NCBI GenBank assembly: GCA_017413305.1
Contig: JAFPUA010000058.1
Location: forward strand, 1-7,032
Source of the DNA: Candidatus Ruminimicrobiellum caprinum
Lineage (GTDB): Bacteria; Elusimicrobiota; Endomicrobiia; Endomicrobiales; Endomicrobiaceae
DNA length: 7,032 bases
Direction of reading: 5' to 3'
The position numbers and the translations under genes were made by a program. Positions 1 to 5,393 of the stretch are shown piece after piece. The number at the start of each line of letters is the position of its first letter. The stretch's first letter is position 1. The notes below the pieces were generated by a model. The model saw only the letters and a program-made list of their open reading frames with translations, was not told the DNA's origin and made no database searches.

Positions 1-43
1 TATTAAGATAAGAAAATAAAAAATTAAAAAATAAAATTAAAGT

Positions 44-1513
44 TTAAAACAAAAAATCGATGATTTTTAAATATAAATCAAGATCGTAAATCTGATAGCT
101 AAGAAATAAAGAGGTATTTATAAGAATTGAGTAAAAGAATAAAGAGTAAGCTGTATAACGGAAAAATTTTAATTTATACCCTTCAGAAGTTTCCATATAG
201 TAGTTCCATATAACCATCGATAATATTATCATTAATGGCACAAATTCAAATAAAAATCTTGTGGACATACCTATAAGACTTACCAAAATTAAATTTATAA
301 CAATAACATAAACAAGAAGCAATATAAAGATAAAGGTATTTTTATTTTCTTTATAAATATTTTTCAAAAATTTTGGTAATAATAAGAATATTAAAATCAT
401 CGGAAAAGTCCAGAAAATTCCGACTATACTTTCGTTTAAAAAGGTGTGTCCCATAGTTCCATTAAGATGAAATATTTTTTTCCAATCAAATTGTGGAGGT
501 TGAAATAGATTGTATTTCAGACCTATTAAAAGATCTTTAAATTTAATATTTTTCTGTCCGTTACCATTGGTTTGGTAATTGAACCCAAACTCAAAAATAG
601 AATCAAACCTTAAATAATTGTAAAGTGCAAGTCCCGTACCGATAATTATACACGGAATTAAAAATATTACAGCTTGTTTAACGACATATTTTATATCTTT
701 GGTATAGTAATAATTTGCTATACATATCGCTGTAAAGAAGGCAGGAATAAACAATACACATTGCGGTCTTGCCCCAACAGACAAACTCAGTATTGTTCCC
801 AATAATAGAAGTAAAGTATTTTTTATAATTGTTGTTTTTCCGTTTAAATAAAAGTAAAAAATAATGAAAGAAATTAGTACTAAAACATTAGCTGTTATTA
901 TAGCTGCTTCATATATTGAGCTTCTTACTAATAGATACGGAGCTGTACTGCAGAACCCAATTAAAAATACAATAAATGGGTTAATTGATAATACTTTTCT
1001 TTTTTTAAGAAAGGATAATGATAAAATGTGAATTAAAAATATTGAAAATAATACCGAAATACACGCCAGGACAAAAACTAAGAACTTATCTGTCAGATAT
1101 AAGTTTGTTGCCATGTGAAATGGTGCATATAAAAGAAGTACTGGAGTTATACCAAAATATAAATAAATTTTGTCTTTGTAAGGGCTTGTGTCCGCCCAAT
1201 GAATTTCCAGCTCTTTTCCATCATCGTTGAATTTAAAATGTTCTTTGTCTTCTGTTAAGGTATCGCTTAAATATAACCTGTGTTCTTTTAAAGATTTGTA
1301 CAGCAGGTTATAATAGTTGCAACATATTAATTCATATTTAATATTTTTGGACGGATAGAAACTCTCAGGATGGAAAAAATTTGCCGACAAGAAAAAATAA
1401 AAAGAAAAAACAGATAACAATGATACCGTAACAAAAATTTTGTTATACTTCGGGAAAGAAATTGCTGCTAAAGAGAACAACAACAATCCCAATATAATAT
1501 AAAATATACTCAA
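44..1513 (-). CDS. Polytopic membrane protein, probable GT-C-fold glycosyltransferase-like
   Basis: This 489-residue protein is dominated by hydrophobic stretches, roughly ten to eleven membrane segments. The first two are near residues 1-20 and 25-47, followed by an extracytoplasmic loop of about 65 residues with several acidic residues. The loop leads into KIYLYFGITPVLLLYAP, and later come SVGARPQ and YNYLRFDSIFEFGF. These resemble motifs of GT-C-type glycosyltransferases that use lipid-linked sugars. I infer that resemblance and see no diagnostic catalytic signature. The start is TTG at 1511-1513. It is supported by an AAAGGA ribosome binding site (1521-1526, minus strand) seven bases upstream. 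The TAA stop is at 44-46. The gene diverges from tRNA-Asp, and nothing in the window shares its operon. It could instead be another kind of envelope polysaccharide membrane protein. The coding call is firm; the function is tentative. Confidence 0.85.
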   Translation of the reverse strand: MSIFYIILGLLLFSLAAISFPKYNKIFVTVSLLSVFSFYFFLSANFFHPESFYPSKNIKYELICCNYYNLLYKSLKEHRLYLSDTLTEDKEHFKFNDDGKELEIHWADTSPYKDKIYLYFGITPVLLLYAPFHMATNLYLTDKFLVFVLACISVLFSIFLIHILSLSFLKKRKVLSINPFIVFLIGFCSTAPYLLVRSSIYEAAIITANVLVLISFIIFYFYLNGKTTIIKNTLLLLLGTILSLSVGARPQCVLFIPAFFTAICIANYYYTKDIKYVVKQAVIFLIPCIIIGTGLALYNYLRFDSIFEFGFNYQTNGNGQKNIKFKDLLIGLKYNLFQPPQFDWKKIFHLNGTMGHTFLNESIVGIFWTFPMILIFLLLPKFLKNIYKENKNTFIFILLLVYVIVINLILVSLIGMSTRFLFEFVPLMIILSMVIWNYYMETSEGYKLKFFRYTAYSLFFYSILINTSLFLSYQIYDLDLYLKIIDFLF

Positions 1514-1552
1514 ATTTATTTCCTTTGTGTTTTTAGTTTTTAGTAATTATAT

Positions 1553-1558
1553 ATTATA
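1553..1558 (-). promoter_or_regulatory. Candidate -10 box for the membrane protein gene
   Basis: A perfect TATAAT lies on the minus strand. It would start transcription near 1546 and give a leader of about 33 bases containing the AAAGGA site. No good -35 box lies at 16-18 bases. In DNA this AT-rich a lone TATAAT can occur by chance. Confidence 0.3.
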
Positions 1559-1581
1559 AACTTTAATTTGTAAAATTTTTG

Positions 1582-1610
1582 TTGACAAAAAAATTTGATT
1601 GTTGTATAAT
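1582..1610 (+). promoter_or_regulatory. Full-consensus sigma70-type promoter of tRNA-Asp
   Basis: TTGACA (1582-1587) and TATAAT (1605-1610) are separated by exactly 17 bases, so both boxes match the housekeeping consensus perfectly. The predicted start near 1617 leaves about 14 bases of leader before the tRNA at 1631. This is the strongest promoter visible in the window, as expected for a stable RNA gene. It may also feed nth by read-through. Confidence 0.9.
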
Positions 1611-1630
1611 ATCTCCACAATTTTGGTCTT

Positions 1631-1709
1631 GGGAATGTGGTGTAGCCTGGTTTAACACACTGCCCTGTCAAGGCAGAGACCGCGGGTTCAAATCCCGTCG
1701 TTCCCGCCA
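1631..1709 (+). tRNA. tRNA-Asp (anticodon GUC)
   Basis: A complete cloverleaf can be folded by eye. The acceptor stem GGGAATG pairs with CGTTCCC (1699-1705) with one G-T wobble. The D-stem is GTGT/ACAC, and the anticodon stem CTGCC/GGCAG encloses the loop CTGTCAA. The variable loop has five bases, and the T-arm GCGGG/CCCGT carries TTCAAAT. The anticodon GTC is at 1667-1669. The discriminator base is G (1706), as expected for Asp identity, and CCA is encoded at 1707-1709. The gene has its own promoter upstream and an intrinsic terminator downstream. Confidence 0.97.
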
Positions 1710-1725
1710 AGATAAAAATATAAAG

Positions 1726-1759
1726 AAGTCCTTCCTTCGGATAGGACTTATTTTTTTTT
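1726..1759 (+). terminator. Intrinsic terminator after tRNA-Asp
   Basis: AAGTCCT (1726-1732) pairs with AGGACTT (1743-1749). Inside it TCC/GGA closes a three-base TTC loop, with one bulged T at 1742. The hairpin is followed by A and nine Ts (1751-1759). Its end lies only ten bases before the nth start codon. Confidence 0.85.
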
Positions 1760-1768
1760 AGAAAAGAA

Positions 1769-2413
1769 ATGGAACAAGTAAAAGTTAATAAAATTATTAA
1801 AATTCTCGATAAAGAATATAAAGGTATTGATATTGCACTTGAATTTTCAAATGTATTTGAACTAATGGTTGCAACAATTCTTTCTGCTCAATGTACAGAT
1901 AAAAGAGTAAATATTGTAACAAAGACTCTTTTCAAAAAATATAAGACTATCAAAGATTATGCAAATGCAGATTTAAAAGAATTTGAAAACGATATAAAAT
2001 CTACAGGATTTTACAGAAACAAAGCAAAAAATATTATTGCTACGGCAAATATGGTCTTGGACAAATTCAACGGAACTGTTCCTAAAACGATGGAAGAACT
2101 TATTACACTTAAAGGTGTAGCAAGAAAAACTGCCAATATAGTTCTTGGTAGCGGGTATGGAATAAATGTAGGAATTGCCGTTGATACACATGTTATAAGA
2201 TTAACGAATTTGATAGGGCTTTCAAAGAATAGTGACCCCGTAAAAATAGAACAAGATTTAATGAAAATAATTCCAAAAAAGTATTGGAAAAACATATCGT
2301 TTCTTATTCAAACATTAGGAAGAAGAATATGTATTGCCCGTCGCCCAAAATGCGATATCTGCCCGATAAAGCAGTTATGCAATTATAATATAGGAAGATC
2401 TTTGAAGAAATAA
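1769..2413 (+). CDS. nth: Endonuclease III (DNA glycosylase/AP lyase)
   Basis: This bifunctional base-excision-repair enzyme removes oxidised pyrimidines and cleaves the abasic site. Its 214 residues align almost without gaps to the E. coli enzyme (211). Visible features are the SAQCTD segment (residues 39-44), the helix-hairpin-helix LKGVARKTA (114-122) with catalytic Lys120, and catalytic Asp139 in AVDTH. The 4Fe-4S cluster cysteines are Cys188, 195, 198 and 204 (C-X6-C-X2-C-X5-C). The hairpin motif reads GVA where E. coli has GVG. The chosen ATG gives the usual N-terminal length, but only a weak A/G-rich stretch precedes it (agaaaagaa). No promoter is evident between the tRNA terminator and the gene, so read-through from the tRNA promoter is a plausible source of mRNA. 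The last codons and the stop lie inside the inverted repeat at 2405-2612. Confidence 0.96.
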   Translation: MEQVKVNKIIKILDKEYKGIDIALEFSNVFELMVATILSAQCTDKRVNIVTKTLFKKYKTIKDYANADLKEFENDIKSTGFYRNKAKNIIATANMVLDKFNGTVPKTMEELITLKGVARKTANIVLGSGYGINVGIAVDTHVIRLTNLIGLSKNSDPVKIEQDLMKIIPKKYWKNISFLIQTLGRRICIARRPKCDICPIKQLCNYNIGRSLKK

Positions 2414-2612
2414 TTTCGCTTTTTTCGAGCTGGCACTATTCGTTTATATTTTTCAGGCCGGGCTCCAACTGCCATTTCCTAACTTCTATTGGAATACGGA
2501 AATGGCCACGAACATTGTCGCCCTAAGAATCTCTACTTTACTGATTCTTGCCTGAAAAATATTGCACTCATAAGCAGTGCCTAAGGCTTTTCAAAAAAGA
2601 AAATTATTTCTT
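2405..2612. other. Large imperfect inverted repeat with three-way-junction head (candidate structured RNA or MITE-like element)
   Basis: The stretch from the nth 3' end to 22 bases before the mrp-like gene folds on itself. From the outside in, the stems are 2405-2416/2601-2612 (12 bp), 2419-2425/2593-2599 (7 bp), 2428-2430/2586-2588 (3 bp), 2432-2437/2576-2581 (6 bp) and 2446-2458/2550-2562 (13 bp, perfect). The 13-bp stem ends in a tight three-way junction. One arm is 2460-2463/2520-2523 topped by 2471-2479/2498-2506 (9 bp, 18-base loop). The other is 2525-2531/2543-2549 (7 bp, 11-base loop). Only C2459 and T2524 are unpaired at the junction. No reading frame or target-site duplication is evident. 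It accounts for nearly all of the 221-bp gap. It could be a non-coding RNA, an mRNA processing or stability element, or a non-autonomous mobile element. The pairing is seen; the role is unknown. Confidence 0.6.
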
Positions 2613-2634
2613 TATCGTTTAAATTGGAGATATT

Positions 2635-3396
2635 ATGGATAATAAATTTCTTGAACAACCTCATGAAACAACAAAAATAAAAAAAGTAATTGGTATAGTT
2701 AGCGGAAAAGGCGGTGTAGGTAAATCTTTAGTAACGTCACTTCTTGCCGTAGCAATGTCAAACAAAGGTTATAAAGTCGGAGTACTTGATGCTGATGTTA
2801 CAGGTCCTTCAATACCGAAAGTTTTTGGTATAAAAGAAAAACCTTTTGCCGATAATAACGAAAATATTTTTCCTGTAAAGAGCAAAAAAGATATTAGTAT
2901 AATGTCTGCAAATTTGTTACTTGAAAGAGAAACAGATCCCGTAATATGGAGAGGCCCTGTTATTACAGGAATAATAAAACAATTTTGGAAAAACGTTCTC
3001 TGGAATGAACTTGATTATATGTTTATAGATATGCCTCCGGGAACAGGCGATGTTCCCTTAACCGTATTTCAAACTATTCCCGTTAACGGAATAATAGTTG
3101 TTACATCTCCTCAGGAACTTGTATCCATGATAGTAGAAAAAGCCGTTAATATGGCAAAAATGATGGATATTCCTATATTGGGGCTTGTAGAAAATATGAG
3201 TTATATCAAATGTCCCGACTGTGGTAAAGAAATAAAAATTTTCGGTGAAAGCAAAATAGATGACGTTGCAAAAAAATTTAATATTTCCGTTGTAGATAAA
3301 ATGCCCGTTAACCCCGAAATTACTGCACTTTGCGACAAAGGCGAAATTGAAACCGCTCCTGACGGCAACTTAAAAAATATAGTTGATATTTTGTAA
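2635..3396 (+). CDS. Mrp/NBP35-type P-loop ATPase, iron-sulfur cluster carrier
   Basis: The 253-residue cytoplasmic ATPase belongs to the Mrp/ApbC/NBP35 family, whose members bind and hand over 4Fe-4S clusters to apo-proteins. It has the deviant Walker A SGKGGVGKS (residues 23-31), the switch segment LDADVTGPS (51-59) and the Walker B region FIDMPPGTGD (130-139). The family-typical VENMSY (185-190) is followed by the cluster-binding pair Cys193-X2-Cys196. It is the short form, lacking the N-terminal MIP18-like (DUF59) domain of E. coli Mrp. GGAG (2626-2629) sits five bases before the ATG and fixes the start. It lies downstream of nth, a 4Fe-4S enzyme, on the same strand, so a functional link is possible but not shown. 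A two-way terminator follows nine bases after the stop. Confidence 0.95.
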   Translation: MDNKFLEQPHETTKIKKVIGIVSGKGGVGKSLVTSLLAVAMSNKGYKVGVLDADVTGPSIPKVFGIKEKPFADNNENIFPVKSKKDISIMSANLLLERETDPVIWRGPVITGIIKQFWKNVLWNELDYMFIDMPPGTGDVPLTVFQTIPVNGIIVVTSPQELVSMIVEKAVNMAKMMDIPILGLVENMSYIKCPDCGKEIKIFGESKIDDVAKKFNISVVDKMPVNPEITALCDKGEIETAPDGNLKNIVDIL

Positions 3397-3404
3397 TTGA
3401 TAAT

Positions 3405-3452
3405 ATAATAAAAATAGAGAAATCTCTAATGAGATTTCTCTATTTTTATTAT
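3405..3452. terminator. Two-way intrinsic terminator between the mrp-like gene and cysE
   Basis: A 22-bp perfect hairpin pairs 3405-3426 with 3431-3452 around a TAAT loop. The GC-containing core (AGAGAAATCTC and its complement) is flanked on each strand by A/T runs, so each transcript ends the hairpin in a U-rich tract (ATTTTTATTAT). It therefore serves the mrp-like gene on the plus strand and cysE on the minus strand. On the minus strand it contains the last eight codons of cysE, and the TAG stop (3426-3428) falls at the loop. Confidence 0.85.
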
Positions 3453-4073
3453 TCTCTCTTCCAACTTCCTTTGTTGATCTAAAATAAACTTCATTGCATC
3501 TGCAACAGGGTCTTGCATTTTGGAATGTTCCAAATTGCATATTTCTTCTTTAGTTTCTCCCATTTTTACTCTTGCAGGGATACCTACCGCTGTTGAATTT
3601 GCCGGAACATTATGTGTTACTACTGACGCAGCACCTATTCTGGCGTTATCTCCAATGGTTATTGCTCCCATAATGATAGCGTTGGAACCGACAATAATAT
3701 TATTGCCCAAAGTCGGATGCCTTTTTTCTTTTTTTAAAGAAGTTCCGCCTAACACAACGCCTTTATATAACAAAACATCGTCACCGATAATAGTAGTTTC
3801 TCCGATAACAACACCCATACCGTGATCAATAAAAAATCTTCTTCCTATTGTTGCTCCCGGATGAATTTCTATTCCGGTAAAAAATCTCGTTACCTGCGAA
3901 ATAAACCTTGCTATCAAATAAAATTTATGTTTCCACAAATAATGTGCAAACCTATGTGACCATATTGCATGCAAGCCCGGATAGCAAAAAAAAGCTTCAA
4001 TATACGAGCGGCTTGCAGGGTCTTTCTTTAAAATAGTTTGAATATCTTCTTTTAATAGTGCCAATTTACCCAT
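3426..4073 (-). CDS. cysE: Serine O-acetyltransferase
   Basis: The enzyme makes O-acetylserine from acetyl-CoA and L-serine, the committed step of cysteine synthesis. The 215-residue length matches the short EpsC-type enzymes of Gram-positive and other bacteria. Visible features are KDPASRS (17-23), YPGLHAIWSHRFAHYLW (31-47) and the left-handed beta-helix hexapeptide repeats. The active-site segment is EIHPGATIG (69-77) followed by FIDHGMGVVIGET (81-92), where His84 matches the catalytic His158 of E. coli. LGGTS, RHPTLG and GIPAR are the expected later motifs. The C-terminal tail (about 185-215) is charged and helical. The ATG at 4071-4073 has no Shine-Dalgarno. A TGC-TATAAT box ends only six bases upstream, so the mRNA may be leaderless. 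No cysK is in the window. Confidence 0.95.
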   Translation of the reverse strand: MGKLALLKEDIQTILKKDPASRSYIEAFFCYPGLHAIWSHRFAHYLWKHKFYLIARFISQVTRFFTGIEIHPGATIGRRFFIDHGMGVVIGETTIIGDDVLLYKGVVLGGTSLKKEKRHPTLGNNIIVGSNAIIMGAITIGDNARIGAASVVTHNVPANSTAVGIPARVKMGETKEEICNLEHSKMQDPVADAMKFILDQQRKLEERIIKIEKSH

Positions 4074-4079
4074 GCCAAT

Positions 4080-4108
4080 ATTATAGCAAAAAATTTTAAG
4101 AAAAAAAA
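4080..4108 (-). promoter_or_regulatory. cysE promoter (extended -10)
   Basis: On the minus strand TATAAT (4080-4085) is preceded by TGC, forming an extended -10. A T-only hexamer (4103-4108) lies at a 17-base spacing and matches the -35 consensus poorly. Seven bases downstream of the -10 is the A of the cysE ATG, so initiation there would give a leaderless mRNA. Confidence 0.65.
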
Positions 4109-4109
4109 C

Positions 4110-4138
4110 TTTTTTATATTTAAATAATATGTTATAAT
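4110..4138 (+). promoter_or_regulatory. Promoter of the PorV-like gene (extended -10)
   Basis: TATAAT (4133-4138) is preceded by TGT, an extended -10. A T-only hexamer (4110-4115) sits 17 bases upstream. Predicted initiation near 4145 is about three bases from the ATG at 4148. It is the mirror image of the cysE promoter about C4109, so the two -35 positions are separated by one base. Confidence 0.65.
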
Positions 4139-4147
4139 ATAAAAAAT

Positions 4148-5098
4148 ATGAAAATTTTTAAATTTTTAATTTCTATTTTTTTTATATTATCTTTTGTTTC
4201 TGCAGGTTCTTACGCTGCATTTTCTAAAAATGATGTCGGTACAACGTCTGCACAGTTTTTAAAGCTCGGTATCGGCGCGCGTAGTGCCGCTATGGGAAAC
4301 GCAGTTGCAAGCGTTTATAACGCAGTTGATTCAATTTATTGGAATCCTTCAAACTTGGGCTATATAGATAGAAAAGAACTTTCTTTTTCGCATACAATCT
4401 GGTTTGAAGATATTAGTTATCAATGGCTTGCGTTTGCTCTTCCGACAGAAAAACTTGGAGTGTTCGGTGCGGCAGTTCAATATGTTTCTTACGGGAGCAT
4501 AAACAGAGTTGATAATACCAACGTACAATACGGTTCTTTTTCACCTTTAGATATGGCTGTATATTTATCTTATGCAAATAAATATAAAAAACTTTTATAT
4601 GGTGCAAACTTAAAATATATTTATTCTAAAATTGAAAATTCTGCAACGGCAATTGCGGCAGATTTTGGTGTTAATTACGATTTTAACGATTACAGAACTT
4701 CCATAGGTGCGGCACTTACAAATATCGGTACCAAAATGAAATTTAATAATGACGAAGAATATTTACCGACGCTGTTTAAGACAGGTATTTCTCACTTTAT
4801 CACATATGATTGGCTTGTTTCTTTTGATTTGAATTTTCCTCGAGATAACGAAATTTATTTCAATTTAGGAACGGAATATTGTGTTGAGCTTGCCGAAAAA
4901 ATTGAGCTTGCTTTAAGGGCAGGTTATGACGGAAGAAATAAAGATGTTCCTGGTTTTAGTTGTATTAATCTAGGTTTTGGATTGCAGTATTTAGATTATG
5001 TTTTTGACTATGCTTTCATACCATATGGTGATATAGGTATGACGCATAGATTTTCTTTCAGCATAAAATTTGGTAAAAATATTGATAAGAATTTATAA
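4148..5098 (+). CDS. PorV/PorQ (UPF0164) family outer-membrane beta-barrel protein
   Basis: This 316-residue exported protein has an N-terminal signal peptide: lysines at 2 and 5, a hydrophobic core over about 6-18, and probable cleavage after SYA near residue 23. The family signature follows directly: TSAQFLKLGIGARSAAMGNA (33-52) and then SIYWNPSNLGY (62-72). The rest alternates short polar and aromatic segments typical of beta strands and ends in a strand-like HRFSFSIKFG. Relatives are FadL-like barrels; PorV is a type IX secretion component in Bacteroidetes, but homologues in other phyla have no settled role. No type IX genes are in the window, so I do not assign that function. The ATG is chosen because it begins the signal peptide. 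No Shine-Dalgarno precedes it, which suggests a leaderless mRNA. Confidence 0.88.
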   Translation: MKIFKFLISIFFILSFVSAGSYAAFSKNDVGTTSAQFLKLGIGARSAAMGNAVASVYNAVDSIYWNPSNLGYIDRKELSFSHTIWFEDISYQWLAFALPTEKLGVFGAAVQYVSYGSINRVDNTNVQYGSFSPLDMAVYLSYANKYKKLLYGANLKYIYSKIENSATAIAADFGVNYDFNDYRTSIGAALTNIGTKMKFNNDEEYLPTLFKTGISHFITYDWLVSFDLNFPRDNEIYFNLGTEYCVELAEKIELALRAGYDGRNKDVPGFSCINLGFGLQYLDYVFDYAFIPYGDIGMTHRFSFSIKFGKNIDKNL

Positions 5099-5110
5099 GG
5101 ACAGAGCAAA

Positions 5111-5305
5111 ATGAATGCAGACAAAATAATATTTTTAGGACTTGCAAATAATATTGAAGAATTTTGTTCTATATTCAGCAAAGAAGAAACAAATCAAGAA
5201 ATATTGATGGTTTGTGAAGAAGTTAAATTGTATAAAGATGAAAATGGAAAGCTTTTTTATGATTTGGATCAAGATGAAAACAAAAACAAAAAACCTATAA
5301 AGTAA
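5111..5305 (+). CDS. Small hypothetical protein, 64 residues
   Basis: I do not recognise this protein. It is acidic in the middle, with a hydrophobic patch KIIFLGLANNIEEF near the N-terminus, and ends in a lysine- and asparagine-rich tail. It has no signal peptide or clear membrane segment and is probably cytoplasmic; it contains two cysteines (18 and 35). AAGGA (5097-5101) overlaps the stop of the PorV-like gene and lies nine bases before the ATG. With a 12-bp intergenic gap, the two genes are almost certainly co-transcribed and perhaps translationally coupled. The 3' end, including the stop, lies in a hairpin (5293-5335). Spacing and ribosome binding site support it as real; the function is unknown. 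Confidence 0.75.
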   Translation: MNADKIIFLGLANNIEEFCSIFSKEETNQEILMVCEEVKLYKDENGKLFYDLDQDENKNKKPIK

Positions 5306-5335
5306 ATACTACGACGATTAGTATCCTTTATAGGT
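5293..5335. other. Hairpin spanning the stop codon of the 64-residue gene
   Basis: ACCTATAAAG (5293-5302) pairs perfectly with CTTTATAGGT (5326-5335). Inside, ATACT (5306-5310) pairs with AGTAT (5320-5324) around a nine-base loop, and the TAA stop (5303-5305) lies in the bulge between the two stems. No T-run follows on the plus strand, so it is not a standard terminator for this operon. On the minus strand a U-rich tract would follow, but no minus-strand gene reads into it. A role in mRNA stability or partial termination is possible. Confidence 0.55.
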
Positions 5336-5380
5336 CGAACATAGTATAACTTAAAAACTAAAAAAAGTCAAGACTACAAT

Positions 5381-5386
5381 AAGGAG
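5381..5386 (+). promoter_or_regulatory. Strong ribosome binding site of the kinase-like gene
   Basis: AAGGAG lies seven bases before the ATG at 5394. It fixes that start and shows the organism uses Shine-Dalgarno initiation, in contrast to the apparently leaderless cysE and PorV-like genes. Confidence 0.85.
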
Positions 5387-5393
5387 ATTCAAA

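Noticed and set aside
1018..1230. 70-codon plus-strand frame opposite the membrane protein
   Set aside because: It is antisense to a clear 489-residue coding gene and has no ribosome binding site or recognisable motif.
1579..1761. 60-codon plus-strand frame across the tRNA
   Set aside because: It runs through the tRNA promoter, the tRNA-Asp gene and its terminator, and has no ribosome binding site.
1973..2295. Minus-strand frames opposite nth
   Set aside because: They are shadows of the conserved nth frame without start signals.
2384..2389. TATAAT inside the nth 3' end as a promoter for the structured element
   Set aside because: It would start transcription near the outer stem, but there is no -35 box or TG extension. 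It is also simply codons for Asn-Tyr-Asn in AT-rich sequence.
2405..2612. 6S RNA, tmRNA, RNase P RNA or SRP RNA as identity of the inverted repeat
   Set aside because: Size loosely fits 6S, but the branched head does not. The characteristic motifs of tmRNA, RNase P and SRP RNA are absent.
2405..2612. Confirmed MITE insertion
   Set aside because: No target-site duplication is visible at the ends, and nth has normal length, so there is no sign that it was interrupted.
3520..3825. 101-codon plus-strand frame opposite cysE
   Set aside because: It is antisense to the hexapeptide repeats of cysE, and its repetitive look comes from that gene.
4413..4607. 64-codon minus-strand frame inside the PorV-like gene
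   Set aside because: It lies opposite a conserved coding frame and has no independent support.
4148..5098. Type IX secretion component PorV
   Set aside because: The family match is clear, but no other type IX genes are present and family members outside Bacteroidetes need not act in secretion.
5345..5350. TATAAC as a promoter for the kinase-like gene
   Set aside because: It is an imperfect -10 with no acceptable -35 at 16-18 bases.
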